A stretch of DNA of 64,000 nucleotides from positions 48,475 through 112,474 of the forward strand of contig CAJUTJ010000188.1 in NCBI GenBank assembly GCA_910589655.1. The letters run 5' to 3'. The position numbers and the translations under genes were made by a program. How positions within the stretch are numbered: the stretch's first letter is position 1; the number at the start of each line of letters is the position of its first letter. This DNA is from an uncultured Acetatifactor sp. Lineage in GTDB: Bacteria; Bacillota; Clostridia; Lachnospirales; Lachnospiraceae. The notes beneath the pieces are model-generated. The model was not told the origin of the DNA, ran no database searches, and saw nothing but the letters and a program-made list of their open reading frames with translations. This document shows, one piece after another, positions 45,285 to 54,392 of the stretch.

Positions 45285-46083
45285 TTCGCCGGATTCCTTC
45301 GCTGAACAGTGCAAATCCCAGCACCACCCACACTATGGAAAGCCCCGGAACCAGCGCATACCAAGGAGCTGTCCGCAGATATCCCTGAGCATCCGAAAGC
45401 ATCTTTCCCAGACTGGCGTCGGGCGGCTGTACACCGATCCCCAGATAACTCATACCGGATTCGGCCAGAATGGCATTGTTAAATCCGATCATTACCGAGA
45501 CCCAGAATACCGAAAAAATATTCGGAAGAATGTGCACAAACAAAATGCGCATCCTGCCCACTCCCATCAGTCTGGCTCTCCTGATATAGTCCGCATCCCG
45601 CAGACGTATAAACTCGCTGCGGACAATTCGGATATAACTAGGCACAAAAACAATACCTAAAGACAAAATCACATTCTGTTTGCCGCTTCCCAAAATGCTG
45701 ATAATAACCAAGGTCAATAGAATGCTTGGGAATCCATTGACCGCATCCGTCACACGCATTACGACTTCGTCCAGTACACCGCCGAAATACCCCGTCAAGG
45801 CCCCTAAAAGAATACCCGCTGATCCGGAAAACAAGACCACAAGGCTGCTGATGACCACCGTGGTTCCCATCCCTTCCATCACCCGTGAGAAAATGTCCCG
45901 CCCGAAATTGTCCGTTCCGAAAATATGCCGGAGGGAAGGAGCGTTGAATTTTTCCGCAGCGGACATGGCTGTAGTACTGTAAGGAGTCCAAAAGATCCCC
46001 ACAATTCCCAACAGCAAAGCAAAGCCTGTCATAAACAGACCCGCCGCCAAATATTTATTCCATTTCATGCTTTGTTTTCTCAT
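45277..46083 (-). CDS. oligopeptide ABC permease (DppC-like)
   Basis: This encodes about 268 residues from ATG 46083 (GAGGG upstream). It has an N-terminal helix, then FGTDNFGRDIFSRVM (the classic DppC/OppC motif), the transport domain and the ATPase-contact loop RAARLMG-like YIRRARLMGVG. Five to six membrane helices. It works with the upstream DppB-like permease. Its last codon region merges into repeat R3. Confidence 0.92.
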   Translation of the reverse strand: MRKQSMKWNKYLAAGLFMTGFALLLGIVGIFWTPYSTTAMSAAEKFNAPSLRHIFGTDNFGRDIFSRVMEGMGTTVVISSLVVLFSGSAGILLGALTGYFGGVLDEVVMRVTDAVNGFPSILLTLVIISILGSGKQNVILSLGIVFVPSYIRIVRSEFIRLRDADYIRRARLMGVGRMRILFVHILPNIFSVFWVSVMIGFNNAILAESGMSYLGIGVQPPDASLGKMLSDAQGYLRTAPWYALVPGLSIVWVVLGFALFSEGIRRRS

Positions 46084-46189
46084 ATCGCCCTCATTTCTAC
46101 ACTGGTACTCCATCCTGTCAGAAATGGAAGTCCGGACGGAGTATTAGAGCGTGTTTGCAAAATGCTTTCCACGAGGTGTTCGTCATCTT

Positions 46190-47149
46190 TTATTTTTCAC
46201 TGATTCTGGGGTCAATCACCCGGTAGAGGATATCCACCAGAAAATAGACGAAAATGACCACAAAAGTAATATACAATATCAATATCTCCACCACGGGAAA
46301 GTCTCTGGTGGAAATAGAACTTATCAGCAGCCTGCCGATACCGGGCAGACCAAAGACCTGCTCTATCACAATACTTCCCGCCACGATTTCCGCAATAATC
46401 ATGCCCAGAAAAGTAGTCACCGGCATCATGGCATTGCGCAGAACATGACCGTACATCACACGTCGTCTGGTACATCCCTTGCTGTATGCGGTGCGGACAT
46501 AGTCAGCCCCCATCTCCGTCAGCATGGAATTTCGTAAAAAGCGGGCGGTCATAGCAATTTTAGGGATTGCTATGGACAACGCCGGGAACAACAGGTACTT
46601 TAAAAATCCCGCAAAATCCTGACGATAACTTATGTAACTGCCGGGAGCAAACAGTTTCAATACTATTCCAAACAAATATGTCACAAGTATGCCCAGAAAA
46701 AAGGATGGAACCGCCATTGCGGTCTGCGTTACCACCCCCAGCACCGCATCCAAAAAACGGCTGCTGCTTCTCGCCCAAAGCACCCCCAAAGGGATGGATA
46801 CCGATATTATCAACACCAGCGAAACCGCCGCCAGCCACAACGTCACGGGAAGCTTATCACCGATCAGCTCAGCCACCGGCATCATCTCATTCATATTTTT
46901 GGAATAGCGGTAACTCTCTCCCAGATCTCCCTGAAGTACATCCGTCATCCAGTTAAAATACCGCTGTACGGGCGGTTTGTTCAGTCCCAGTTCTTCCCGG
47001 AGCTGCTCCTCCCTCTCAGGAGTCGCCTCCGTACCCAGTATAGATGTCACCACATCACCGGGAATAATCTGAAAAGCGAGGAAGGCGGCTACGGAAACCA
47101 AGAACAATGTCATAATGAGAGTTATCAATTTTTTTATAAAATATTTCAT
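46190..47149 (-). CDS. oligopeptide ABC permease (DppB-like)
   Basis: This encodes 319 residues with AGGAGGT 9 nt before ATG. It has the DppB/OppB N-terminus (hydrophobic helix, then a loop with IPGDVVTSILG and REELGLNKPPVQRYFNW), the coupling motif VRTAYSKGC and the C-terminal VDILYRVIDPRI. Six membrane helices are expected. It pairs with the DppC-like permease downstream. Confidence 0.92.
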   Translation of the reverse strand: MKYFIKKLITLIMTLFLVSVAAFLAFQIIPGDVVTSILGTEATPEREEQLREELGLNKPPVQRYFNWMTDVLQGDLGESYRYSKNMNEMMPVAELIGDKLPVTLWLAAVSLVLIISVSIPLGVLWARSSSRFLDAVLGVVTQTAMAVPSFFLGILVTYLFGIVLKLFAPGSYISYRQDFAGFLKYLLFPALSIAIPKIAMTARFLRNSMLTEMGADYVRTAYSKGCTRRRVMYGHVLRNAMMPVTTFLGMIIAEIVAGSIVIEQVFGLPGIGRLLISSISTRDFPVVEILILYITFVVIFVYFLVDILYRVIDPRISEK

Positions 47150-47218
47150 GCAGCCGCCACCTCCTCTTTTCCGTTTCTAAATCTAAAATAAGTATTGCCT
47201 GTTACACGGAATCCCAAG

Positions 47219-47572
47219 TCAAGATGAATAACGCCTGTTTTGGGCATTTTTCTAACTGTTTTAACAGTTTGGGAGACTTAGTACTTCTCCGCGAAACAGC
47301 CTTTGCTGCGAATGGAACTTACCAAATTGTAAAATGTCCTTTTTCACACTTCCAGTCATGCCGATGCAGTCGGCACAAACAATAAATGCATCGGCAAGTC
47401 TGGAAGAATCGCTGATGCGATTCTTCTAATGCTTTAGCAGTTTGGTGAGAAGCTCTGCGGAATCTCAAATCCGTGGGAAAAACGCCCGTTTTTGGCGTTT
47501 TTCGGCGTGAAACATAATACTTCTCCGCGAAATGCCCTTTGGCATGAGCGGCTAGAAGTACTTTTCACGCTA
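47219..47572. repeat. palindrome-array repeat R3, copy 3
   Basis: The most complex R3 array: CCGATGCAGTCGG, TTTTAACAG, GAATCGCTGATGCGATTC and AAAACGCC/GGCGTTTT hairpins, with TACTTCTCCGCGAA motifs. The right end contains the TAG stop of the binding-protein gene (AATAGCGTGAAAAGTACTTC). Confidence 0.85.
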
Positions 47573-49129
47573 TTCCGTCCAGAAAACCGTGCTCATGTCT
47601 TGAACGTAGACAGGATAGAACTTATAGCCGCTGAGCTTTTTATTGATTGCCGTCATATTGGCAGGAACCTGAAGGAAAGCGCTTCCCGCCTCCTCGCAGA
47701 GTATCCGCTGAAGCTTTGCATATGCCTCAATTTTCTCCTGTACGTCGAGAGTCGCCTGAGCACTCAGGTAAAGCTCATCATATTCCGTGCTGGCAAAGTT
47801 GATAAAGTTCTTTTTGGAGTCCGTCTGGAATCTGTTCAGCAGATAACCGGGAGTCGTATCGCAGGTAATGCCGCTGATAGTGGCCTGATATTGACGTCCG
47901 TTGTAAATCTCATCCAGCCATGTACTCCACTCCACCGCCTTAATGGTAGCGTTAATCCCAGCCTCTTTCAGCTGCTCCACCACGACTTCGCCGGTCTGCA
48001 TATGGAACTCATAATTGGAAGGAATAGCAATTTCCAGATCTAACCCGTTTCCGTATCCCGCATCGGCCAGCAGCTCCTTTGCTTTCTCCACATTTGCCGT
48101 GGTACCGTACACATCGTTTAAGTCCACATAATTGTCTTTCAATGTGGGAAGCATGGCCGAACTGATCACGGTTCCGTTTCCGCCGCCTACGAACTCGTTG
48201 ACCATATCCTTGTCAAGGGCATAGCAGATGGCCTGACGCACCCGTACATCGTCCAGAGGCGCCTCCGCGTTATTTAAAAATAACGCCTGTACCACGTTGG
48301 ACGGGGAGGCCGCTACATTAAAGCTTTCCTGAAGCTCCTGTGCCTGCGAATCTGTCAGATAGGCATAAATGTCGATAGTACCGCCCTGCAGCTCCAGCAC
48401 AGCGGAATCCGGACTGTTTACGATCTTAAAATTGACCTCATCCAGATAAGGCAGACCCGCCTGCCAATAGTCCGGATTTTTCTTCAGCACAATCCCCACC
48501 TGAGGCGTATAGGAGACATAAGAAAACGGCCCCGTACCAATGGGATCCGCCGCCTCGTCTTCCCCGCTTCCCACGGGAATGATTGCCGCCACAAAGCTGT
48601 ATATCAGCTCCGTATTCGCGCTTTCCACTGTTACCTGAACCGTCTTTTCATCCAATATATCTACAGCCTGAATCGTTTTCAGTGTGGAAATGAGGGGCGT
48701 GCCGTCCAGAAGTCCCGATACTCTCTCCAGAGAGTACTTAACATCCTCACATGTCACAACATTGCCATTATGGAACTTTACGTTATCCCGCAAGGTAAAG
48801 GTATATACCAAACCGTCCTCGGAAATCGTATAGTCACTTGCCACCGCATTGATCAGGTTGCCGTTTTCATCAGGCTTTACCAAGCCTTCAAAAATGTTAA
48901 ACAAGATTTCTTTCGTTCCTGCCGCCGTTGCTTTATGAGGGTCAAGACTGTCAATATCCTGTTGTATGCCTACAACAACGGAGCCGCCGTAAACGGGCTC
49001 CATAGAGGAATTATCCCCCGAAGACTCTCCTGTGCCGTCCGAGCCGCATCCGCCCAGTACAGCCATTGTCAGAAGTGCCGTTAAAAGTAAACCTGTGAGT
49101 TTCTTTTTTCCATGAAAATGAATTTTCAT
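47570..49129 (-). CDS. oligopeptide-binding lipoprotein (SBP family 5)
   Basis: This encodes about 519 residues from ATG 49129, fixed by GAGGAGA. It has a basic N-terminus, a hydrophobic helix and the lipobox VLGGC, so it is lipid-anchored outside. It has the family-5 fold with YTFTLRDNVKFHNG, AVRQAI-type DVRVRQAICYALD and DEVNFKIVNSPDSAVLEL segments. It captures peptides, nickel chelates or other ligands for the local DppBC/D-F importer; the substrate cannot be assigned. Confidence 0.92.
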   Translation of the reverse strand: MKIHFHGKKKLTGLLLTALLTMAVLGGCGSDGTGESSGDNSSMEPVYGGSVVVGIQQDIDSLDPHKATAAGTKEILFNIFEGLVKPDENGNLINAVASDYTISEDGLVYTFTLRDNVKFHNGNVVTCEDVKYSLERVSGLLDGTPLISTLKTIQAVDILDEKTVQVTVESANTELIYSFVAAIIPVGSGEDEAADPIGTGPFSYVSYTPQVGIVLKKNPDYWQAGLPYLDEVNFKIVNSPDSAVLELQGGTIDIYAYLTDSQAQELQESFNVAASPSNVVQALFLNNAEAPLDDVRVRQAICYALDKDMVNEFVGGGNGTVISSAMLPTLKDNYVDLNDVYGTTANVEKAKELLADAGYGNGLDLEIAIPSNYEFHMQTGEVVVEQLKEAGINATIKAVEWSTWLDEIYNGRQYQATISGITCDTTPGYLLNRFQTDSKKNFINFASTEYDELYLSAQATLDVQEKIEAYAKLQRILCEEAGSAFLQVPANMTAINKKLSGYKFYPVYVQDMSTVFWTE

Positions 49130-49183
49130 CGCGCTCTTCTCCTCTTCGATCAATAAACCTCTCACTATTCAATTGTCCCCATC

Positions 49184-49211
49184 ATTGTACCATAGAATAC
49201 TCCGATTGCAA
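49184..49211 (-). promoter_or_regulatory. promoter of the oligopeptide importer operon
   Basis: On the minus strand TTGCAA (49206-49211) and TACAAT (49184-49189) are 16 bp apart and lie about 55 bp before the binding-protein start. Confidence 0.55.
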
Positions 49212-49242
49212 GCAAATTCTTGCCAAAATCCCCATTGTATCC

Positions 49243-49460
49243 ATAAAAAAACACGCCGATGCTGCCATCGGCATAATATTGTATCCTTAAAAAACACTCT
49301 GGCGCTGCCATCGGCGTAATATTGTGTCCTTAAAAAACACTCTGGCGCTGCCATCGGCATAATATTGTATCCTTAAAAAACACTCTGGCGCTGCCATCGG
49401 CGTAATATTGTGTCCTTAAAAAACACTCTGGCGCTGCCATCGGCGTAATATTGTATCCTA
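49243..49460. repeat. 43-bp tandem array of terminator-like units
   Basis: CTGCCATCGG recurs exactly every 43 bp at 49262, 49305, 49348, 49391 and 49434. Each unit is preceded by a run of six or more A (T on the minus strand). Unit 1 keeps a perfect GCCGATG/CATCGGC stem; the inner units have lost one arm and retain only TGGC/GCCA. Confidence 0.9.
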
Positions 49461-49488
49461 AAAAAACACCCCGATGTTTCCATCGGGG
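49461..49488 (-). terminator. Rho-independent terminator of the second chemoreceptor gene
   Basis: CCCCGATG (49469-49476) and CATCGGGG (49481-49488) form a perfect 8-bp stem with a 4-nt loop. On the minus strand TGTTTTTTT follows. It lies 50 bp after the stop codon at 49538. Confidence 0.9.
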
Positions 49489-49537
49489 TAATGTGGATTT
49501 GAGATTCCGCAAAATGGAATCATGAAACATAATGGAT

Positions 49538-51301
49538 TTACATTTTAAAGAAATTCATATCTTCGTTTAATCCGCCGGAAATCTGCTTCAGTCTGGATGC
49601 CTCTTCCGCTATCATATTAAATGTCGCGTTCAGTTCCTCCATGGAAGCGGCAGTCTCTTGCGCAGATGCCGCATTTTCTTCCGAAATGGCGGATAAATTG
49701 GAAATCACATCAATAACCTGTGTTCTGGAGCTGTCCGCGGCGTCGGCACTCAGGCGGATCTCCTCCGTTCCCTCTTTGGAGACATGGATGCCGTTGCTCA
49801 CATCATTGAACCGGTTCTTGGTATCGTCCAGCTTCTCCTGCTGCTCCTTCATCAAGACTTCCGCACTCTTCATCTCATCCACAGTCTTCTGGGCTTCTTT
49901 CTGTAATGTGGAAATAATATTCTGTATCTCAATCGCAGCGTCATTGGATTGAACGGAAAGCTTCTGGATTTCCGTAGCAACCACGGCAAAGCCCCTTCCC
50001 GCTTCTCCGGCTCTCGCCGCCTCAATGGACGCGTTTAAGGATAACAGGCTTGTCTGGGAAGCAATGGAAGTAATCAGCTCCGTTGCCTCACCGATCTTCT
50101 GTACGGACTCGTTGGTCAGCTGTATCTGCCGGGCGATGCCGTTCAGCGCCGCAACCGTTTTATCGTTGGAATCACTGAGTAAGTGCATGGTTTCCATGGC
50201 TTTATCCCCCGCATCACTCATGGAAACGGATACGGCAGACTGCCTTCCCACACAGCTTACAATACTTTCGATCTGGCTTCCCACCTCCACGATCCGGCCG
50301 GAAGCATGTTCAATCTCTTCGGCCTGAGACACGGCGCCTCTGGAAATTTCGTCAACCGCCCGACTGATCTCATCCGTGGCATTACTGCACTGTCCCGCCA
50401 TCTCATCCATGGACTTACCGGCCTCGTCAAGCTTGCCTGCGGAAATCTGAAGATGACCTACAATATCCCTGAGCTTTACAATCAAGCCGCTCAGCGCATC
50501 CCCCATAGCTCCCAGTTCGTCATTGCGCTTCCGAATAGAGGATTCTACCTCAACGTTTAAATTACCGGTGGCCAGCTGCTCCAGTGCATTCTTGGTTTTA
50601 ATCAGACACTTGGCAATCGTATTTGCTACAAAATAACCTATTATTATGAATACAATGCTCAAAACTACAGCGAGGATAATAATATTGGATCCTTTTGAGT
50701 TGATAAACTGGTCTATTTCGACTCTGGGCTTACCTGCAAACACAATACCGACAATCGTTCCGTCCGGATTCTTCAAGGGCACGTAACATGCCGCATAATC
50801 CGCATTGTTAATCATAATATGGGTAGCGGTATAGACTTCCCCTCTCTGTACCTTTTCCCATACTGCATCGGACACATTCGTGCCGATAATTCTTTCTCCG
50901 GTAGTCATATCCGTCAGGGTAGTCAAAACGCGGGTAGGGCCGAAGCACACTGTAACCGCCGCATCGGAACCGGTGACATAATTGTCCAGCTCCGCCATCT
51001 CTTCTGTCAGATTCACTTCCCCTTTATAGAAAATATTATTTTCAAAGTGGTAATCTCCGTCCATGTTACTATAACCTGCCATGGTGGCTTCCGCCAACAT
51101 GCTCAGACCGGTCAGCACTTCTGTCTCCAGCCCGCTTACCAGACCGGATCGCGCAAACAGTGTAAGAACAATGGCAATGGCCAGCGCGGGAACTATCGAC
51201 TGTGAAATCAGCAGCAGTCTGATTCCCATCTTTTTCTTTGTTTCGTTTTGCGGCGAAGCTGCCTGTGTTGCCGTGGATACATTTTTTTCCTGAATGTCCA
51301 T
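49538..51301 (-). CDS. methyl-accepting chemotaxis protein (cache sensor)
   Basis: This encodes 587 residues. AGGGAGG precedes ATG 51301. N-terminal helix (about 26-50), extracellular cache-type domain (about 55-205, including VTVCFGPTRVLTTLTD and PDGTIVGIVFAGKPR), second helix (about 212-235), HAMP, then the signalling domain with tip ASQTSLLSLNASIEAARAGE. It is divergent from the other chemoreceptor in this window. The ligand is unknown, but proximity to the oligopeptide importer makes a peptide or amino acid plausible. Confidence 0.9.
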   Translation of the reverse strand: MDIQEKNVSTATQAASPQNETKKKMGIRLLLISQSIVPALAIAIVLTLFARSGLVSGLETEVLTGLSMLAEATMAGYSNMDGDYHFENNIFYKGEVNLTEEMAELDNYVTGSDAAVTVCFGPTRVLTTLTDMTTGERIIGTNVSDAVWEKVQRGEVYTATHIMINNADYAACYVPLKNPDGTIVGIVFAGKPRVEIDQFINSKGSNIIILAVVLSIVFIIIGYFVANTIAKCLIKTKNALEQLATGNLNVEVESSIRKRNDELGAMGDALSGLIVKLRDIVGHLQISAGKLDEAGKSMDEMAGQCSNATDEISRAVDEISRGAVSQAEEIEHASGRIVEVGSQIESIVSCVGRQSAVSVSMSDAGDKAMETMHLLSDSNDKTVAALNGIARQIQLTNESVQKIGEATELITSIASQTSLLSLNASIEAARAGEAGRGFAVVATEIQKLSVQSNDAAIEIQNIISTLQKEAQKTVDEMKSAEVLMKEQQEKLDDTKNRFNDVSNGIHVSKEGTEEIRLSADAADSSRTQVIDVISNLSAISEENAASAQETAASMEELNATFNMIAEEASRLKQISGGLNEDMNFFKM

Positions 51302-51465
51302 TTCACGAATACCTCCCTTGTATATTTTTCCTGCGTTCCTGCCGAAAAATCCCCTCTACTGCCCCGTTCACGCAATATTTTTGTGTTCTTTGCTTTTTGT
51401 GCTGCGTCAAGACTTCCGATGCCGCAGACGGGCATTTCGACAAGTCATTGCCATAATTATATTGC

Positions 51466-52308
51466 TCAGCTGTTTTCTACCCCTTCAACGCAGTTATGCA
51501 TAAGCATGGCAATGGTCATGGGACCCACCCCTCCGGGAACAGGTGTAATCGCCGAAGTATGAGGCGCTACCTCTTCAAAGTCCACGTCACCGCAAAGCTT
51601 ATTGTTTTCATTCCTATGGATTCCCACATCTATGACAACCGCCCCCTCCTTGATATAGCTTGCATCTACAAACTTTGGCTTTCCCAAAGCTGCCACAAGG
51701 ATATCGGCCCGTTTCGTGATTTCTTTTAGATTCTTGGTACGTGAATGACAGACTGTGACCGTACCGTTTTCCCGAAGCAAAAGCATGGCCATGGGTTTCC
51801 CCACAATATTACTTCTCCCCAGCACCACACATTCCTTACCCTCTATTTCAATGCCCGACCTCTTTAAAAGCTGAATCACGCCGGCAGGCGTACAAGAGAC
51901 ATATCCGGGCCTTCCGATACTCAGATTCCCCACATTTGCAGGATGAAAACCGTCCACATCCTTGGCGGGGTCGATGGCCAGAAGTATTTTTTCCTCATTA
52001 ATCTGTTTCGGCAGCGGCAGCTGTACTAAGATGCCGTTTACTTCCTCTTTTGCGTTCAGCTCACCGATAAGCTTCAAAAGCTCTTCCTCGGTGGTTTCCT
52101 CCGGCAGCTCATAGGACAAGGATTGGATGCCTATGTATGCACATGCTTTTTTCTTATTGTTGACATACACACCGGATGCGGGATCATTTCCCACCTGAAT
52201 CACTGCCAGACAAATTTCCGTTCCCTGTGTTTTCAGTTTCTCAACTTTTTCCTTTAATTCATCTTTGATCTGCTGCGATATTGCTTTTCCGTCAATCAGT
52301 TGATACAT
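51466..52308 (-). CDS. folD: bifunctional methylenetetrahydrofolate dehydrogenase/cyclohydrolase
   Basis: This encodes 280 residues, the normal FolD length. Signatures: VGNDPASGVYVNNKKKAC (with the catalytic Lys), ILVQLPLPKQI, DVDGFHPANVG, SCTPAGVIQLL, VVLGRSNIVGKPMA (NADP-binding) and TPVPGGVGPMTIAML. It interconverts methylene-, methenyl- and formyl-tetrahydrofolate for purine and methionine synthesis. It has its own promoter at 52351-52379. Confidence 0.96.
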   Translation of the reverse strand: MYQLIDGKAISQQIKDELKEKVEKLKTQGTEICLAVIQVGNDPASGVYVNNKKKACAYIGIQSLSYELPEETTEEELLKLIGELNAKEEVNGILVQLPLPKQINEEKILLAIDPAKDVDGFHPANVGNLSIGRPGYVSCTPAGVIQLLKRSGIEIEGKECVVLGRSNIVGKPMAMLLLRENGTVTVCHSRTKNLKEITKRADILVAALGKPKFVDASYIKEGAVVIDVGIHRNENNKLCGDVDFEEVAPHTSAITPVPGGVGPMTIAMLMHNCVEGVENS

Positions 52309-52350
52309 TAGAATTTCCTCCTGAATGTTTGTGACAGTTTTCTATGTTAT

Positions 52351-52379
52351 ATATTAACTGAATATTCTGTTTTTTGCAA
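52351..52379 (-). promoter_or_regulatory. folD promoter
   Basis: On the minus strand TTGCAA (52374-52379) and TAATAT (52351-52356) are separated by 17 bp, about 43 bp before the start codon. No folate riboswitch core is visible in the leader. Confidence 0.6.
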
Positions 52380-52418
52380 CCCCAGAGAACTGTTTTCTAT
52401 TAATTTTCGTTACCTCCA

Positions 52419-52490
52419 GTTACTTTTCACACCTACGCCAACGCGAGGCGTTTTCACGCGCTTTTTGCGTGGTCAAACCAAAACGTTTAG
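52419..52490. repeat. element R1, truncated copy
   Basis: It starts GTTACTTTTCAC and keeps the first hairpin (CACGCG/GCGTG) and CAAACCAAAACG, then similarity to the other R1 copies ends. No right end is present. Confidence 0.75.
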
Positions 52491-52668
52491 AAGTTATTCC
52501 CACAGTATTACACATACATGACCTCCGGCCGAATACACAAAGTTATTCCGACACGGCAAATTTCATGCTTTATGAGAAAAAGCAGCGGCGCGGCAGCCGA
52601 TATCCTATTATATAGAACCTTGTCTTTATTTTCCATCCGTATGACATGGTTCGCACTTTTTCCGGCAT

Positions 52669-52769
52669 ATTTTGCAGTCATGGGGAATAGAATCGCCCAA
52701 AACGTATATCCGTATGCCTGCTCCAGTTCCTGCATTTTGCAGTCATGGGGAATAGAATCGCCCAAAACG
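52669..52769. repeat. 36-bp direct repeat, 65-bp spacing
   Basis: Identical 36-bp units at 52669-52704 and 52734-52769 begin ATTTTGCAGTCATGGGG and end CGCCCAAAACG. A 29-bp spacer separates them. They sit 75 bp downstream of the protease gene stop, and no gene is supported between 52309 and 52844. Confidence 0.9.
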
Positions 52770-52844
52770 CCAAACGGACGGATAAGTCATAACAGCCCGA
52801 ATCCGCCCCTTCCGTTTTCCATAAACAATGTGCCGAAAGCATAG

Positions 52845-54224
52845 TCAATATACATATACTCTCCGTCCAGTAATTTCCTCATAACACTCCAATATACCGT
52901 CCAGTGGCACACACCAGTATCTCATAGGTTCGGTGGAATATGCATATGCCATGGAAATCAAGTTTCCCCTACCGTCCAATATGGCAGAACCGGAATCTCC
53001 ATGTTCCAGTTCCACCGTCACTTCCGTGTGGTCCCTTCTGTCATACCACTCGAAAATCTGCTTTACCTTAATCAGGTTTCCGGTAGTCACATGGAGAATG
53101 CCTCCTTCCCTGTCCACTCTCTCCAAGCCCAGCTCCACCATTTGGTCGTCCAGCCTGTTCCAATAGGACTTGTCAATATGTACCGTCATCAACTGTTCCT
53201 GAAGCTCCTCCGGAAGATTCTCTCGCTTCACGGTAACAACGCCCACATCATACACTTCGCTGCTGCCCAGATGCACCCCTTTTACTTTGGTTCCGTCATA
53301 GAAAAACACGTCCCAATCGTCATATTTCTCTGCCACATGGCGGTTACTGCAAATATAAATCGTATCCTCCGTTATTTCCATGATATATCCCGATCCTGCA
53401 CTGTATCCGTTCTCCCGCTCATGATACAGCTGTACCAGCGCGGGCCGCATATAGTCAAGAGCCGCCTCCAGATCATCCTCCTTCATCATCCCCGGATCAT
53501 AGAGATTGGGCGCCCCTAAAATCACATCCTCCCAACGGTTGATCTGTCTCTCCCCAATCATCTCCTGCAGCTTTTTGGAGGATGCCACCGTGACCGTGGC
53601 TCGTCTCTCCGTCACCAGACCGCAGCCGTCCTCCACACTGTAGCCCAGTTCATAGACTCCCTCCCGGCCCAGCTGTATCCGGGAGTCGTCTATCTCAATC
53701 CGGTTCGTCAGGTCACCGTCCATCTTGTCCTCCGCCGTCACATTCTCCAGATAATCCGGCTCGCTGCCGGGAGTGACATAGAAGTCCTTCACCCCGTCAA
53801 TTTCCGGAGGCATGTCCGCAAAAACCGTGAGCACCGCTTTTGTCTGATTTCCGGAGGAGTCCTCCGCCAGAATTTCCAGAGTATATTCCCCCGGCTCTTG
53901 AAAAAATACGGATTCCTTCCGGAAACCGTCTTGGACAAAATAGGTTTCAAGGTTACGGTCTTTATCCACGATTTCCGCCACCGCATCTTCCGGAAGATTG
54001 TCCACTCCCACCGCCAGATACACCCGGCCTTCCTTTTCCCGAATCTCGGGAGGTGTGGTGTCTTCTATTATAATTGTATAGGTAAAAGCTTTCCGGCCAT
54101 GGATAAGCACCGCCTCATATACACCCGTGTGTTTGCGGTCCACCGCCGACAAATCAAGCTGCGCCAGCCCGCATGACCATTCCGTACCGGTAATATAATC
54201 GCTGGTGTCATTGCTCCAGTTCAT
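52845..54224 (-). CDS. trypsin-like serine protease, main part (frameshifted)
   Basis: This encodes about 459 residues from an in-frame ATG at 54224. Two Ig-like/DUF5011-type domains come first (TTPPEIREKEGRVYLAVGV; MPPEIDGVKDFYVTPGS and AEDKMDGDLTNRI), then a protease domain. The catalytic triad is intact: His in CSNRHVAE, Asp in YDVGVVTV and Ser in HGDSGSAIL. Without its N-terminal part it lacks the membrane anchor. The start codon of this piece has no good ribosome binding site. Translation would depend on the frame-shifted upstream piece (54208-54357). Confidence 0.75.
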   Translation of the reverse strand: MNWSNDTSDYITGTEWSCGLAQLDLSAVDRKHTGVYEAVLIHGRKAFTYTIIIEDTTPPEIREKEGRVYLAVGVDNLPEDAVAEIVDKDRNLETYFVQDGFRKESVFFQEPGEYTLEILAEDSSGNQTKAVLTVFADMPPEIDGVKDFYVTPGSEPDYLENVTAEDKMDGDLTNRIEIDDSRIQLGREGVYELGYSVEDGCGLVTERRATVTVASSKKLQEMIGERQINRWEDVILGAPNLYDPGMMKEDDLEAALDYMRPALVQLYHERENGYSAGSGYIMEITEDTIYICSNRHVAEKYDDWDVFFYDGTKVKGVHLGSSEVYDVGVVTVKRENLPEELQEQLMTVHIDKSYWNRLDDQMVELGLERVDREGGILHVTTGNLIKVKQIFEWYDRRDHTEVTVELEHGDSGSAILDGRGNLISMAYAYSTEPMRYWCVPLDGILECYEEITGRRVYVY

Positions 54225-54357
54225 AGGTGGCGGTACTGAACACAGGCTGCACACGGTAGATCTCCCAGTAAAAGAACGCTGCCGACAGAACTATCGCCGC
54301 AACAATGCCAAAAGCTATAAAAACTGACTTCCTTTTTAAATGCTTCCTCGTCTCCAT
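54208..54357 (-). pseudogene. N-terminal anchor of the serine protease, out of frame
   Basis: A 49-residue frame starts at ATG 54357 behind AGGGG: basic start, one hydrophobic helix (about 12-32), then VFSTATYELE, which is how DUF5011-type domains usually begin. It stops at TGA (54208-54210) just before NDTSDYITG continues in the other frame. One net base shift near 54213-54220 would join them. This is a disrupted gene, a sequencing error or a frameshift switch. Confidence 0.7.
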
Positions 54358-54392
54358 TTCCCCTATACACACCCTTCAACTCAATCCTGAAT

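Noticed and set aside
49243..49460. CRISPR-like array
   Set aside because: The units are contiguous 43-bp copies with no unique spacers and no cas genes nearby.
49169..49530. Open frames across the 43-bp array, encoding repeated MAAPECFLRTQYY-like peptides
   Set aside because: The reading arises from the tandem repeat in several frames, without ribosome binding sites, and the DNA forms terminator-like hairpins.
52309..52420. Folate riboswitch before folD
   Set aside because: The leader is only about 40 nt after the predicted promoter and lacks the conserved core of known tetrahydrofolate aptamers.
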